Part shown: positions 46,413 to 54,934 of the stretch, piece by piece | How positions within the stretch are numbered: the first letter of the stretch is position 1 | Layout of the letters: every line of letters starts with the position of its first letter | From: Opitutaceae bacterium | GTDB lineage: Bacteria > Verrucomicrobiota > Verrucomicrobiia > Opitutales > Opitutaceae | Direction: 5' to 3' | NCBI GenBank assembly: GCA_027482185.1 | Contig: JAIXWF010000022.1 | Location: 1-64,000 of the forward strand | DNA: 64,000 bases | Program-made: the position numbers and the translations under genes | The notes under the pieces: model-generated | Database searches by the model: none | What the model was told of the DNA's origin: nothing | Seen by the model: only the letters and a program-made list of their open reading frames with translations

Positions 46413-48065
46413 ATGCCCGCCGCCAACGCCAACATCGCCCGCCACCTCGGCCTCATGGCCGCGGCGCACCCGCAGCGGGCGGCGCTGAAGGTGCCGCGCG
46501 GGCGCACGCGCGGCGGCGACATCGACTACCTCGCGTTGAGCTTTGCGGAACTCGACGCCGAGGTCGCCGCTTGGTCCGCGCGTCTGGCCGCCGCCGGCGT
46601 CGGCCGCGGCGACCGCAGCCTCGTCATGGTCCGCCAGGGCCTGCCGTTGATCGCTTCGGTTTTCGCGCTCTTCCGCCTCGGCGCCGTGCCGGTCGTCATC
46701 GACCCGGGCATGGGCTTGAAGAGTTTCCTCGCCTGCGTCGCCCGCGCGCAGCCGACCGCGCTCGTCGGCATCCCGCTTGCCCGCCTCGTCAGCCATGTTT
46801 TCCGCCGGCCCTTCCGCTCCGTGAAGGTCCGCGTCGGCGCCAGCGGTGCGCTCACCGCCCGGCTCTCGGTCCCGGGCGCGCCCGCCGCCGCGGCGGTGCC
46901 GCTCGCGGCCAGTGCGGCCGACGAACTCGCGGCCATTCTCTTCACCTCGGGCTCCACCGGCGCCCCGAAGGGCGTGCGCTACGAGCACGGCATGTTCGAC
47001 GCGCAGGTCCGCCTCATCCGCGAGACCTACGGCATCGAACCCGGCGAAATCGACCTGCCGCTCCTGCCGATTTTCGCGCTCTTCAATCCCGCACTCGGCA
47101 TGACGACCATCGTGCCGGAGATCGATCCGAGCCGGCCCGCCGCGTTCAACCCGGCGCACATCGTCCAGGCCATTCGCCAGGAAAACGTCACCAACTCCTT
47201 CGGCTCGCCCACGCTCTGGCGCAAGATCGGCGACTATTGCCGGACGGAAAACATCGCGCTCCCGTCGCTGCGTCGCGTGCTCTGCGCCGGCGCCGCCGTC
47301 CCCGCCGCACTCTGGGAAAACGCGCGCGCGTTTCTGCCCTCCGGCCAATTGCACAGTCCCTACGGCGCGACCGAGGCCTTGCCCGTGGCGTCCGTCTCCT
47401 CCGCCGAAATCGCCGCCGACTCCGTGCGCGGCGCCTGCGTGGGCCGGCCCGTGCCGGGCGTCGACGTGAAGGTCGTCGCCGTGACCGACGGCCCGATCGC
47501 GACGGAAAACGACTTCGCCGAGGTTCCCGCCGGCGAGATCGGCGAGTTTGTCGTGCGCGGTCCCGTCGTCACGAAAGCCTACGACGGCCAGCCCGAGGCG
47601 ACGGCGCTCGCGAAGATCGCCCCGGCGCCCGGCGCGACGACGGGCCTGTGGCACCGCATGGGCGACTGCGGTTTCCGCGACGAAGCGGGCCGCCTCTGGT
47701 TCTGCGGCCGCAAGGCCGAGCGCGTCGAGACGGCCGCGGGCACGCTTTACACCGAGCCTTGCGAGCAGGTGTTTCGCCGGCATCCGCGCGTGACGCGCTG
47801 CGCCCTGGTCGGCGTCGGCGAGCCGGGCCGCCTGCGCGCGGCCCTCGTCGTCGAAGCCGCGGTGCCGACATCCGCGGAGGCCCGCGCCTTCGCCCGCGAG
47901 CTCCGCGCCCTCGGCACCGCGCACACGCACACCGCCGGAATCAAGATCTTCTATTTCCGCCCGATCTTCCCCGTCGACGTGCGCCACAACGCCAAGATCC
48001 ACCGCCTTACCCTCGCGAAATGGGCCCGCACGGCCAAGGGCTACGAGTCGGACCCGAAGAGATAG
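46413..48065 (+). CDS. oleC: OleC-like acyl-AMP ligase (beta-lactone synthetase type)
   Basis: 550 residues of the AMP-binding superfamily. ILFTSGSTGAPKGVRYEHG is the P-loop, and the flanking GMFDAQVRLIRETYGIEPGE and LPIFALFNPALGMTTIVPEI match the OleC group that makes beta-lactones in long-chain olefin synthesis. YGATEALPVASVSSAE and WHRMGDCGFRDEAGRLWFCG are the other adenylate motifs. In known clusters oleC sits with oleA, oleB and oleD; none is visible here, so it may serve another pathway or the rest lies elsewhere. The start ATG at 46413 follows TTTCAACTTCCC words. Confidence 0.8.
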   Translation: MPAANANIARHLGLMAAAHPQRAALKVPRGRTRGGDIDYLALSFAELDAEVAAWSARLAAAGVGRGDRSLVMVRQGLPLIASVFALFRLGAVPVVIDPGMGLKSFLACVARAQPTALVGIPLARLVSHVFRRPFRSVKVRVGASGALTARLSVPGAPAAAAVPLAASAADELAAILFTSGSTGAPKGVRYEHGMFDAQVRLIRETYGIEPGEIDLPLLPIFALFNPALGMTTIVPEIDPSRPAAFNPAHIVQAIRQENVTNSFGSPTLWRKIGDYCRTENIALPSLRRVLCAGAAVPAALWENARAFLPSGQLHSPYGATEALPVASVSSAEIAADSVRGACVGRPVPGVDVKVVAVTDGPIATENDFAEVPAGEIGEFVVRGPVVTKAYDGQPEATALAKIAPAPGATTGLWHRMGDCGFRDEAGRLWFCGRKAERVETAAGTLYTEPCEQVFRRHPRVTRCALVGVGEPGRLRAALVVEAAVPTSAEARAFARELRALGTAHTHTAGIKIFYFRPIFPVDVRHNAKIHRLTLAKWARTAKGYESDPKR

Positions 48066-48067
48066 AT

Positions 48068-48290
48068 TGGGGATTGCGAATTGTGGAATGCGGATTGTTC
48101 CAAGACCGGAATTCGGAGACCGGAGACCGGAAACCCGGCGGCGCGGGCAATGCCGTCTTTCCAATTTCCCATTTCCCCGAACTCCGAACTCCGAACTCCG
48201 AACTCCGAACTCCGAACTCCGAACTCCGAACTCCGAACTCCGCGCTGCCCTTTAACCCAAAACCCAAAACTCAAAACCCAGAACTCCCCG
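48068..48290. repeat. Mosaic of word repeats between convergent genes
   Basis: Words in order: GGATTGCGAATTGTGGAATG (48068-48095), AGACCGG-type (48105-48132), CCAATTTCCC (48158-48178), nine GAACTCC 7-mers (48179-48242) and CAAAACCCAAAACTC (48252-48280). The open frames here (ELRTPNSELRTPNSELRTPN and SEFGVRSSEFGVRSSEFGV) are repeat translations, not genes. Confidence 0.9.
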
Positions 48291-48330
48291 GAAACGGAAA
48301 CGAAAGCTACGCTTTCGTTTCCGCTTCCGG
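48288..48330. terminator. 20-bp hairpin at the TRIC gene stop
   Basis: CCGGAAACGGAAACGAAAGC pairs with GCTTTCGTTTCCGCTTCCGG across a 3-nt TAC loop, with one mismatch. The TRIC stop codon (48307-48309) lies at the loop, so the final codons AETKA* are in one arm. It sits between convergent genes and is a strong candidate for a bidirectional terminator. Confidence 0.75.
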
Positions 48331-48960
48331 CGCGGCGACCGCCGCCGTCCGCCAGTTGAAGATGATCGTGAGCACCCGGAAAACGAAGGTGAACGCGATC
48401 GCCGCGAAGGCCGCCGGCGTCGGTTCGAGATTCAGGTGCACGCTCAGGAAAACGAAGACCACCGCGCCGGCCACCGCGGTGAGCACGTAGAATTGGCCCG
48501 GTTTGAAGACGAGCGGCTCCTCGCGCACGATGATGTCGCGGAGCAAACCGCCGCCCGCGGCGTTGATCACGCCGACGAGCACCGCCGCCGGCACCGACAA
48601 ACCCGCGAGCAGTGCTTTCTGCGTGCCGAAGGCCGCATACGCCCCGAGCCCGAGCGCATCGATCAGCGCGACGAGCCGGTGGAACCGTTTCACGTGGTTG
48701 CCGAACAGCGCGCCCGTGATCGTCGCCGCGACAATCACCTGGATGTAACGCGCATCGGTCAGCAGCGGCGTTGCCGTCCCGCTCGGGATGAACACGCCGT
48801 CGCGGATCAATCCGCCGCCGATGCTCGAAACCAGCGCGAGAAAGAACACGCCCACGATGTCGTAGCCGCGTCGGATGCCCGCGAGCGCCCCCGTGAGCGC
48901 AAAGGCAAACACCGCCCCGAGATCGAACCACACCGGCAAGGTGAACACCGTGGCAGTCAT
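48307..48960 (-). CDS. Trimeric intracellular cation (TRIC)-type channel, UPF0126
   Basis: 217 residues, seven predicted helices in two repeats. Each repeat has the glycine-rich motif: VSSIGGGLIRDGVFIPSG and INAAGGGLLRDIIVREEPLV, as in the YadS/YicG/TRIC family of K+-permeable channels. Length is normal. Convergent with the OleC-like gene. Physiological ion and role are inferred from the family. Confidence 0.92.
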   Translation of the reverse strand: MTATVFTLPVWFDLGAVFAFALTGALAGIRRGYDIVGVFFLALVSSIGGGLIRDGVFIPSGTATPLLTDARYIQVIVAATITGALFGNHVKRFHRLVALIDALGLGAYAAFGTQKALLAGLSVPAAVLVGVINAAGGGLLRDIIVREEPLVFKPGQFYVLTAVAGAVVFVFLSVHLNLEPTPAAFAAIAFTFVFRVLTIIFNWRTAAVAAPEAETKA

Positions 48961-49049
48961 CGGACCGGTTGCTCAGACGGCTTCAGGCGCGGCTCAAATC
49001 GTGATTCTGGTTCGGGCATCGTCTCGGGATTAACCGCCCTTCGGCTGCT

Positions 49050-49086
49050 GTCTCTCAACCCTCAACTCTCAGCTCTCAACTCCCTG
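49050..49086. repeat. CTCTCAAC words
   Basis: CTCTCAACCCTCAACTCTCA and GCTCTCAACTCC run up to 12 nt before the asparaginase stop (49098). No inverse arm was found in the 137-nt gap. Confidence 0.8.
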
Positions 49087-49097
49087 CCCCCGGCCTC

Positions 49098-50099
49098 CTA
49101 ATACGCGAAAAACATCTCCTGCAGCGCCCGCGGGTCGCGCGTGCGCGTCAGGCCGAGCTGCAGCAGCACGCGGGCCTTGGCCGGATTGAGTTCGTCCGCC
49201 GCGATGAACCCGAGGGCATCGTCGTCGACCTCGATGTTGCGCTCGACCACGCCGCCGCCGGTGCGCGACGCGCGCACGACCGCGACGCCCGCCTTGGCCG
49301 CCTCCGCGCAGGCCGCGAGCGCCGCGGCGCCGAGGTTGCCGTCGCCCACGCCCGCGATCACGAGCCCGCGCGCGCCCGCCCGCACCGCCGCTTCCACGAG
49401 GTCGCGCCCCATGCCCGCGTACGCGTACACGATCTCGACCCGCGGCAGCGCCGTTGTGCCCGCCAAACTGAACTCCGACCGCAGCGTGTGCCGTCGCACC
49501 GGCGGGCCGTAGAGGTGGAGACGGCCGGCGTTGACGAGTCCGGCCAGCCCGCGGTGCGTGGCGCGGAACGTGCCGACCTGCGTGGTGTTGGTTTTCGAGA
49601 CTTCGCGCGCGAAGTGGATCTCGTCGTTGGCGACGACCAACACGCCGCGCCCGCCCGCCTGCGGCTGGGCCGCAACCGCGATCGCGTTGTACAAATTCAT
49701 CGGTCCGTCCGCGCTGATCGCCGTGGCCGGGCGCATCGCGCCGACGAGCACCACGGGTTTCTCCGACCTTACCGTGAGGTTCAGGAAAAACGCCGTCTCT
49801 TCCATCGTGTCCGTGCCGTGCGTGATCACCGCGCCCGCGATGTCCGGCGCGTCGAGCGCGGCCTGCGTGCGCGTCGCGAGCTTCAGCCACGTCGCCTCGT
49901 CCATGTCCTGCGAACCGAGGGCCGCCACCTGCTCGACCTCGAGCCGCGCCAGCGCCGCGACCTGCGGCACGGCCGCCAGCAATGCCTCCATCGAGAACGC
50001 CGCGGCCTTGTAGCCGCGCTGCGCCGGACTGGTCTGCGCGCCGGCGATGGTGCCGCCGGTGGCGAGCAAACGGAGACGGGGCAGGGTGGAATCGGCCAT
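49098..50099 (-). CDS. L-asparaginase, type II-like
   Basis: 333 residues. LRLLATGGTIAGAQTSPAQR (catalytic Thr in GGTIAG) and VITHGTDTMEETAFFL (Thr-Asp pair and Lys-like region) are the two asparaginase motifs, and SADGPMNLYNAIAVA and VSKTNTTQVGTFRATHRGL are type II-like. No signal peptide is seen, so it may be cytosolic despite type II-like sequence. It hydrolyses asparagine to aspartate and ammonia. Divergent from the oxidoreductase gene (174 nt between starts). Confidence 0.93.
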   Translation of the reverse strand: MADSTLPRLRLLATGGTIAGAQTSPAQRGYKAAAFSMEALLAAVPQVAALARLEVEQVAALGSQDMDEATWLKLATRTQAALDAPDIAGAVITHGTDTMEETAFFLNLTVRSEKPVVLVGAMRPATAISADGPMNLYNAIAVAAQPQAGGRGVLVVANDEIHFAREVSKTNTTQVGTFRATHRGLAGLVNAGRLHLYGPPVRRHTLRSEFSLAGTTALPRVEIVYAYAGMGRDLVEAAVRAGARGLVIAGVGDGNLGAAALAACAEAAKAGVAVVRASRTGGGVVERNIEVDDDALGFIAADELNPAKARVLLQLGLTRTRDPRALQEMFFAY

Positions 50100-50273
50100 G
50101 GCGTTGCGACGGAACTGAACGCAACGGCCGCGGACCGCAAGAAACGCCCGTCGCGGCCGCCCCGTCCCAGATCGCCTTTGACGACCGGAATCGGCCCGCC
50201 CACGTTGCGTTCGGTGGGCGGCGCCGCATTTTCGCCGCGGCCCGCCCCGGCTCCAACCCCGCTTCCGCCTGCC

Positions 50274-51620
50274 ATGAAGACCCCCCGCTTCTCCCGCCGC
50301 GCCTTTCTGCAACAGGGCGCCGCCGCCGCCCTCGTCGCCGGCCTCGCCGGCTGCCAAACCGCCGGCCCCGCCGTCAAACCGATGCCGCGCGCCGCGCGTC
50401 GCCTCGGGCCCAACGACCGCCCCGGCATCGCCCTCGTCGGCTGCGGCGGCCAAGGCACCAACGTCGCCCTCATGGCCGCCGCCCACGGCAACGTCATCGC
50501 CGTCTGCGACGTCGACTCCGCCCAGGCCGCCAAGGCCGCCGAGCGCCTCGCCGTCGACGGCCGCAAACCCGAGATCGTGTCCGACTTCCGCCGGCTGCTC
50601 GACCGCGACGACATCCACATCCTCGTCAACGGCACGCCCGACCACTGGCACACGCTCGTCAACCTTGGCGCCGCCCGCGCCGGCAAGGATGTCTATTCCG
50701 AAAAGCCGCTCACGCTCACGATCGACGAGGGCCGCGTGCTCGTGCGCGCCGTGCGCGAGAGCGGCATCGTCCTCCAGACCGGCACGCAGCAGCGCAGCTC
50801 CGCGCGTTTCCGCCAGGCCTGCGAGCTCGTGCGCAACGGCCGCCTCGGCAAATTGCAGGCCGCCAATGTCTGGCTGCCCGCCGGCCTGCGCGAAGGTCCC
50901 TTCCAGACCGCCGCCGTCCCCGAAACCCTGAACTGGGATTACTGGCTCGGGCCCGCGCCGAAGGTCGCCTACATGAAGGAACGCTGCCTCCGCACTTTCC
51001 GTTTCTGGTACGACTACTCCGGCGGCACGATGACCGACTGGGGCGCCCACCACAACGACATCGCCTACTGGGCCATCGGCCAAGTCGCGCCCCGCGAAGT
51101 CGCCTCCCGCGTCCTCGCCGCGCCGATCCCCGGCGGCTACGACGCCATCAGCGAATACGAGGTCAACTACACCTACGCCGACGGCACCAAGCTCAACATC
51201 TTCACCACCCGCGACGACAGCATCTACGGCGCGAAACTGAAACCCGACGGCCAGCGCAACGGCATCCGTTTCGAGGGCACCGCCGGTTGGATCTGGGTCA
51301 ATCGCGACGGCATCAAGGCCAGCGATCCGGAAATCCTGAAGGCTCCGCTCCCGGAAAACGCGGTCCGCCTCTACGAGAGCAAGAACCACATGGAAAACTT
51401 CATCGCCTGCGTGCGCTCGCGCAAAGATCCGATCTGCGATGTCGAGACCGGCCACCGCTCCGCCACCATGTGCCACCTCGGCGCCATCTCGCTGCGCACC
51501 GGGCACAGCCTCACCTGGGACGGCGCCGCGGAAAAGTTCGTCGGCGCCCACGCCGCCGAGGCCAACCGCTACGTGCGCCGCGAGATGCGCGCCCCCTACG
51601 ACTACAGTTTCGTCGCGTAG
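50274..51620 (+). CDS. Exported Gfo/Idh/MocA oxidoreductase (Tat lipoprotein)
   Basis: 448 residues. MKTPRFSRRAFLQQGAAAAL is a twin-arginine signal and LVAGLAGCQTA carries a lipobox Cys, so it may be a Tat-exported lipoprotein. GIALVGCGGQGTNVALMAAA is the Rossmann motif and AGKDVYSEKPLTLTIDEG holds the EKP lysine. WDYWLGPAPKVAYMKERCLR and GGTMTDWGAHHNDIAYWAIG are typical of the secreted group. A role in sugar or polyol oxidation is inferred. It precedes a DUF1549/1553-DUF1501 pair on the same strand. Confidence 0.92.
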   Translation: MKTPRFSRRAFLQQGAAAALVAGLAGCQTAGPAVKPMPRAARRLGPNDRPGIALVGCGGQGTNVALMAAAHGNVIAVCDVDSAQAAKAAERLAVDGRKPEIVSDFRRLLDRDDIHILVNGTPDHWHTLVNLGAARAGKDVYSEKPLTLTIDEGRVLVRAVRESGIVLQTGTQQRSSARFRQACELVRNGRLGKLQAANVWLPAGLREGPFQTAAVPETLNWDYWLGPAPKVAYMKERCLRTFRFWYDYSGGTMTDWGAHHNDIAYWAIGQVAPREVASRVLAAPIPGGYDAISEYEVNYTYADGTKLNIFTTRDDSIYGAKLKPDGQRNGIRFEGTAGWIWVNRDGIKASDPEILKAPLPENAVRLYESKNHMENFIACVRSRKDPICDVETGHRSATMCHLGAISLRTGHSLTWDGAAEKFVGAHAAEANRYVRREMRAPYDYSFVA

Positions 51621-51652
51621 CCCGCGTAGCCCGGAGCTTCAGCCCGGGCCTC
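51621..51652 (+). terminator. Candidate GC-rich hairpin after oxidoreductase
   Basis: CCCGG-AGCTTCAG-CCGGG-like pairing (51630-51647) with GCGTAGCCCGCGTAGCCCGG words starts at the stop codon. No T-tract. Weak support. Confidence 0.35.
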
Positions 51653-51749
51653 CCTCCGCCCCCCTTTCATCCTCCGCCTGGCCCTTTCGCTGCGTCTCCC
51701 GGTGAGATCCGGCATTTCGCGGCACAAATCCACCCCTTTCATCGTCCGC

Positions 51750-54700
51750 ATGACCGTCTCGCAGCGTCTCCCCTTCATCCTGGCGCTCCTCGCGCCCGCC
51801 GCGCCGCTCGCCGCCGCCGAGCCGAAGCTGTCCTTCAACCGCGATATCCGTCCGATCATGTCGGATACGTGCTTCCATTGCCACGGCTTCGACGCCAAGA
51901 CCCGCGAGGCCGGCCTGCGGCTCGACCTCCGCGAGGATGCGCTCAAGCCCACGAAGAACGGCGTCGTGCCCATCGTGCCCGGCAAGCCCGACGAGAGCGA
52001 AATCATCCTGCGCATCACCGATGCCCTCGACCCGATGCCGCCGGACGAAGCCCACAAGACGCTTACGCCGAAACAAAAAGAACTGCTCCGCCGCTGGGTC
52101 GCCGAGGGCGCCGTCTACGAACCGCACTGGGCCTACGCCGCCCTCGTCCGCCCCGCCGTCCCGACGGTCCGTCCGATCCGCAATCCCCAATCCGAAATCC
52201 GCAATCCGATCGACGCCTTCGTCCAGGCTCGCCTGGCCGAGAAACAAATCGCGCCGTCGCCCGTCGCCGCGCCCGCCGCCCTGCTGCGCCGGCTGTCCCT
52301 CGATCTCACGGGCCTGCCGCCGACCCCGGCCGAAGTGGACGCCTTCGTCGCCGCCTCCGCCCGCGATCCGGAAGGCGCCTACCGCGCCGAGGTCGATCGC
52401 CTGCTCGCCTCGCCGCACCACGGCGAACGCCTCGCCGTCTGGTGGCTCGATATCGCGCGGTTCAGCGACACCGTCGGGTTCCACGGCGACCAGAACCAGC
52501 GCATTTTCCCGTACCGCGACTACGTCATCGGCGCCTTCAACCGCAACCTGCCCTTCGACCGCTTCACCGTCGAGCAGCTCGCCGGCGACCTGCTCCCCGC
52601 GCCGACGCCCGCGCAGCGCGTCGCCACCGGCTACAACCGCCTCAACATGATGACCCGCGAGGGCGGCGCCCAGCCGCAGGAGTACCTCGCGAAGTACGGC
52701 GCCGAACGCGTGCGCTCCGTCGCCGCGGCCTGGTTCGGCAGCACCTTCGGCTGCGCCGAATGCCACGACCACAAATTCGATCCGATCAAGGCGAAGGACT
52801 TCTACGAACTGCAGTCCTTCTTCGCCGACGTGAAGCAGTGGGGCGTGTATTCCGATTACGGTTACACCAAGAATCCCGAGCTCGCCGGCTTCAACAACGA
52901 CTTCCCGTTCCCGCCCGAGATCGAGGTCGACAGCCCGTACCTCGCCGCCCGCCGCGACCGCGCCGAGGCCGCCCTGCGCGAGCAGGTCGCCGCCCTCCGC
53001 CGCCCGCCCGCCGACCCCGCGCCTTTCGCCGCCTGGACCGACTCCGCCCGCGCCCGCCTCGCCGCCGCGCCGGCCGGCTGGGAATTCCCCGCGCCCACGG
53101 CCGCCGTCCTGCGCGCCGGCAAACCCGCCGGCAACCGTACCGCGAGCGTGGCCGCCGACGGCACCGTTGCCCTCGGGCAGAATCTTGGCCGCCAGGAAAC
53201 GCTGCGCCTCGCATTCTCCGCCCTCGCCGGCCCGGTTGCCGCCCTGCGCCTCGAGCTGCCCGGCGATCCGGTCGGGGACGTTCCTTTCGAGAAAGCCATG
53301 GCCCGCGGCGCCGTTACCTTCGCCGCCGCCGTCCGCGGTGCCGACGGCAAGGAGCGCAAACTCGCCTTTGTCTTTGCCGACGCCACCGCCAAGTCGCCGC
53401 GCTACATCAACGGCGTCGAGCTCCACGGCGTGACCGGCGGTTGGAAACTCCCGCCCCTGCGCCCGGCCGAACCGCTCGCCGCCGTCTGGCTCCTGCGCGA
53501 ACCCTTGGCCCTTGCCGCCGGCGAAACGTTGCAGGTTACGCTCGGCGGCGATGCCGCGAAGGAATTCCGCCTCGGCGTCACTGCCTTGGGCGCCGGCCGT
53601 CCGCTTGAGGCCTCCGCCGCGCCGGTGATTGCCGCGCTCCATGCCGCCGCCCCGACCGATGCGCAGCGCGAGCTGCTCCTCGAAACGTGGCGCCTGAGCG
53701 CCGCGCCCGAGCCCGCCGCCGTCGCCGCCTACCACCGCGTCGCCGCCGAACTCCGCGACACGCGCCGCGGCCGCGCGTGGACCATGGTCACCGAAGCGAC
53801 CGAGCCGTTGCCCGTGCGCGTGTTGCCCCGCGGCAATTGGCAGGACGAATCCGGCCCGCTCGTGCTCCCGGCCACCCCGAGTTTCCTCCCCGGTCGCATC
53901 GAGAGCACGCCGGAGAAACGCCTGACGCGCCTCGACCTCGCGCGCTGGCTGATGTCCGCGGAGAACCCGATCACCGCCCGCGCCGTCGCCAACCGCCTCT
54001 GGGCCCTCTTCTTCGGCACCGGCCTCAGCGCCGTCGTCGACGACCTCGGCTCGCAGGGCGAATTGCCGTCGCACCCCGAATTGCTCGACTGGCTCGCCGT
54101 CGAGTTCCGGGAAAAAGGCTGGGATCTGCGCCACGTGATCCGGCTGATCGTCACGAGCCACACCTACCGCCAGGAGAGCCAGCTTCGGCCCGAGCTCCGC
54201 GAATCCGATCCCGCCAACCGCCTGCTCGCCTCGCAGAACCCGCGCCGGCTCGAGGCCGAATTCGTCCGCGACAACGCCCTCTTCATCGCCGGCCGCCTCG
54301 ACCTGCGCGACATCGGCGGACCCAGCGCCGCGCCGTATCAGCCCGACGGTTACTACGCCGCCCTCCAGTTCCCCGACCGCACCTACGTCGCCAGCGGCGC
54401 CGAAGCCCAATGGCGCCGCGGCGTGTACATGCACTGGCAGCGGACCTTCCTCCATCCGATGCTGGCCAACTTCGACGCCCCCGCGCGCGACGAATGCGCC
54501 GCCCAGCGCGTCGTCAGCAACACGCCCCAGCAGGCGCTCACGTTGCTCAACGACCCGACCTTCGTCGAAGCCGCGAAACTCTTCGCCGTGCGCGTCCACG
54601 CCGCCGCCGCGACCGATGCCGCGCGCCTCACGGAGGCGTTCCGCCTCGCCCTCGCGCGCGCGCCGAAACCCGCCGAACGCACCGCGCTCACCGCGCTGCT

Positions 54701-54863
54701 CGCCGCCCAGCGCGAGCACTACCGCGCCAACGTCGCCGACGCGCAGAAGGTCCTCGCCGTCGGCCTCGCCCCCGCGCCCGCCGGCGATCCCGCCGAACTC
54801 GCCGCGTGGACCAGCGTCGCCCGCGTGCTCCTCAACACCCACGAGGTCATCACCCGCTACTGA
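51750..54863 (+). CDS. Cytochrome c-like PSCyt1/DUF1549/DUF1553 protein
   Basis: 1037 residues from the ATG at 51750 (MTVSQRLPFILALLAPAAPL), a signal peptide. SDTCFHCHGFDAKTREAGLR is the PSCyt1 haem site (CFHCH at 41-45). DUF1549 follows (LTGLPPTPAEVDAFVAA, HHGERLAVWWLDIARFSDTV, CAECHDHKFDPIKAKDFYE with a further CxxCH), and DUF1553 is C-terminal (TARAVANRLWALFFGTGLSA, FREKGWDLRHVIRLIVTSHT). The in-frame word insertion RPIRNPQSEIRNP (about 143-154) lies where the paralogue at 19997 has a different word. A DUF1501 gene follows 72 nt later. Confidence 0.93.
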   Translation: MTVSQRLPFILALLAPAAPLAAAEPKLSFNRDIRPIMSDTCFHCHGFDAKTREAGLRLDLREDALKPTKNGVVPIVPGKPDESEIILRITDALDPMPPDEAHKTLTPKQKELLRRWVAEGAVYEPHWAYAALVRPAVPTVRPIRNPQSEIRNPIDAFVQARLAEKQIAPSPVAAPAALLRRLSLDLTGLPPTPAEVDAFVAASARDPEGAYRAEVDRLLASPHHGERLAVWWLDIARFSDTVGFHGDQNQRIFPYRDYVIGAFNRNLPFDRFTVEQLAGDLLPAPTPAQRVATGYNRLNMMTREGGAQPQEYLAKYGAERVRSVAAAWFGSTFGCAECHDHKFDPIKAKDFYELQSFFADVKQWGVYSDYGYTKNPELAGFNNDFPFPPEIEVDSPYLAARRDRAEAALREQVAALRRPPADPAPFAAWTDSARARLAAAPAGWEFPAPTAAVLRAGKPAGNRTASVAADGTVALGQNLGRQETLRLAFSALAGPVAALRLELPGDPVGDVPFEKAMARGAVTFAAAVRGADGKERKLAFVFADATAKSPRYINGVELHGVTGGWKLPPLRPAEPLAAVWLLREPLALAAGETLQVTLGGDAAKEFRLGVTALGAGRPLEASAAPVIAALHAAAPTDAQRELLLETWRLSAAPEPAAVAAYHRVAAELRDTRRGRAWTMVTEATEPLPVRVLPRGNWQDESGPLVLPATPSFLPGRIESTPEKRLTRLDLARWLMSAENPITARAVANRLWALFFGTGLSAVVDDLGSQGELPSHPELLDWLAVEFREKGWDLRHVIRLIVTSHTYRQESQLRPELRESDPANRLLASQNPRRLEAEFVRDNALFIAGRLDLRDIGGPSAAPYQPDGYYAALQFPDRTYVASGAEAQWRRGVYMHWQRTFLHPMLANFDAPARDECAAQRVVSNTPQQALTLLNDPTFVEAAKLFAVRVHAAAATDAARLTEAFRLALARAPKPAERTALTALLAAQREHYRANVADAQKVLAVGLAPAPAGDPAELAAWTSVARVLLNTHEVITRY
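52172..52212 (+). repeat. AATCCGCAATCC words inside the DUF1549/1553 gene
   Basis: GATCCGCAATCCCCAATCCG and AAATCCGCAATCCG in frame, translated as RPIRNPQSEIRNP just before IDAFVQARLAEK. Confidence 0.9.
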
Positions 54864-54883
54864 ACCGCTGGAGCCCCGCCCGC

Positions 54884-54920
54884 CCCAACTCCGAACTCCG
54901 AACTCCAAACCCCGAACTGC
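54884..54920. repeat. GAACTCC words between cotranscribed genes
   Basis: CCAACTCCGAACTCCGAACT, then CCAAACCCCGAACTG, in the 71-nt gap between the DUF1549/1553 and DUF1501 genes. Same word types as at 3105-3146 and 48179-48242. Confidence 0.85.
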
Positions 54921-54934
54921 GGTTTGTTTTCCCC

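Noticed and set aside
48067-48359. Small ORFs encoding RTPNSEL or SEFGVRS repeats
   Set aside because: They are translations of the GAACTCC word array with no other coding evidence.
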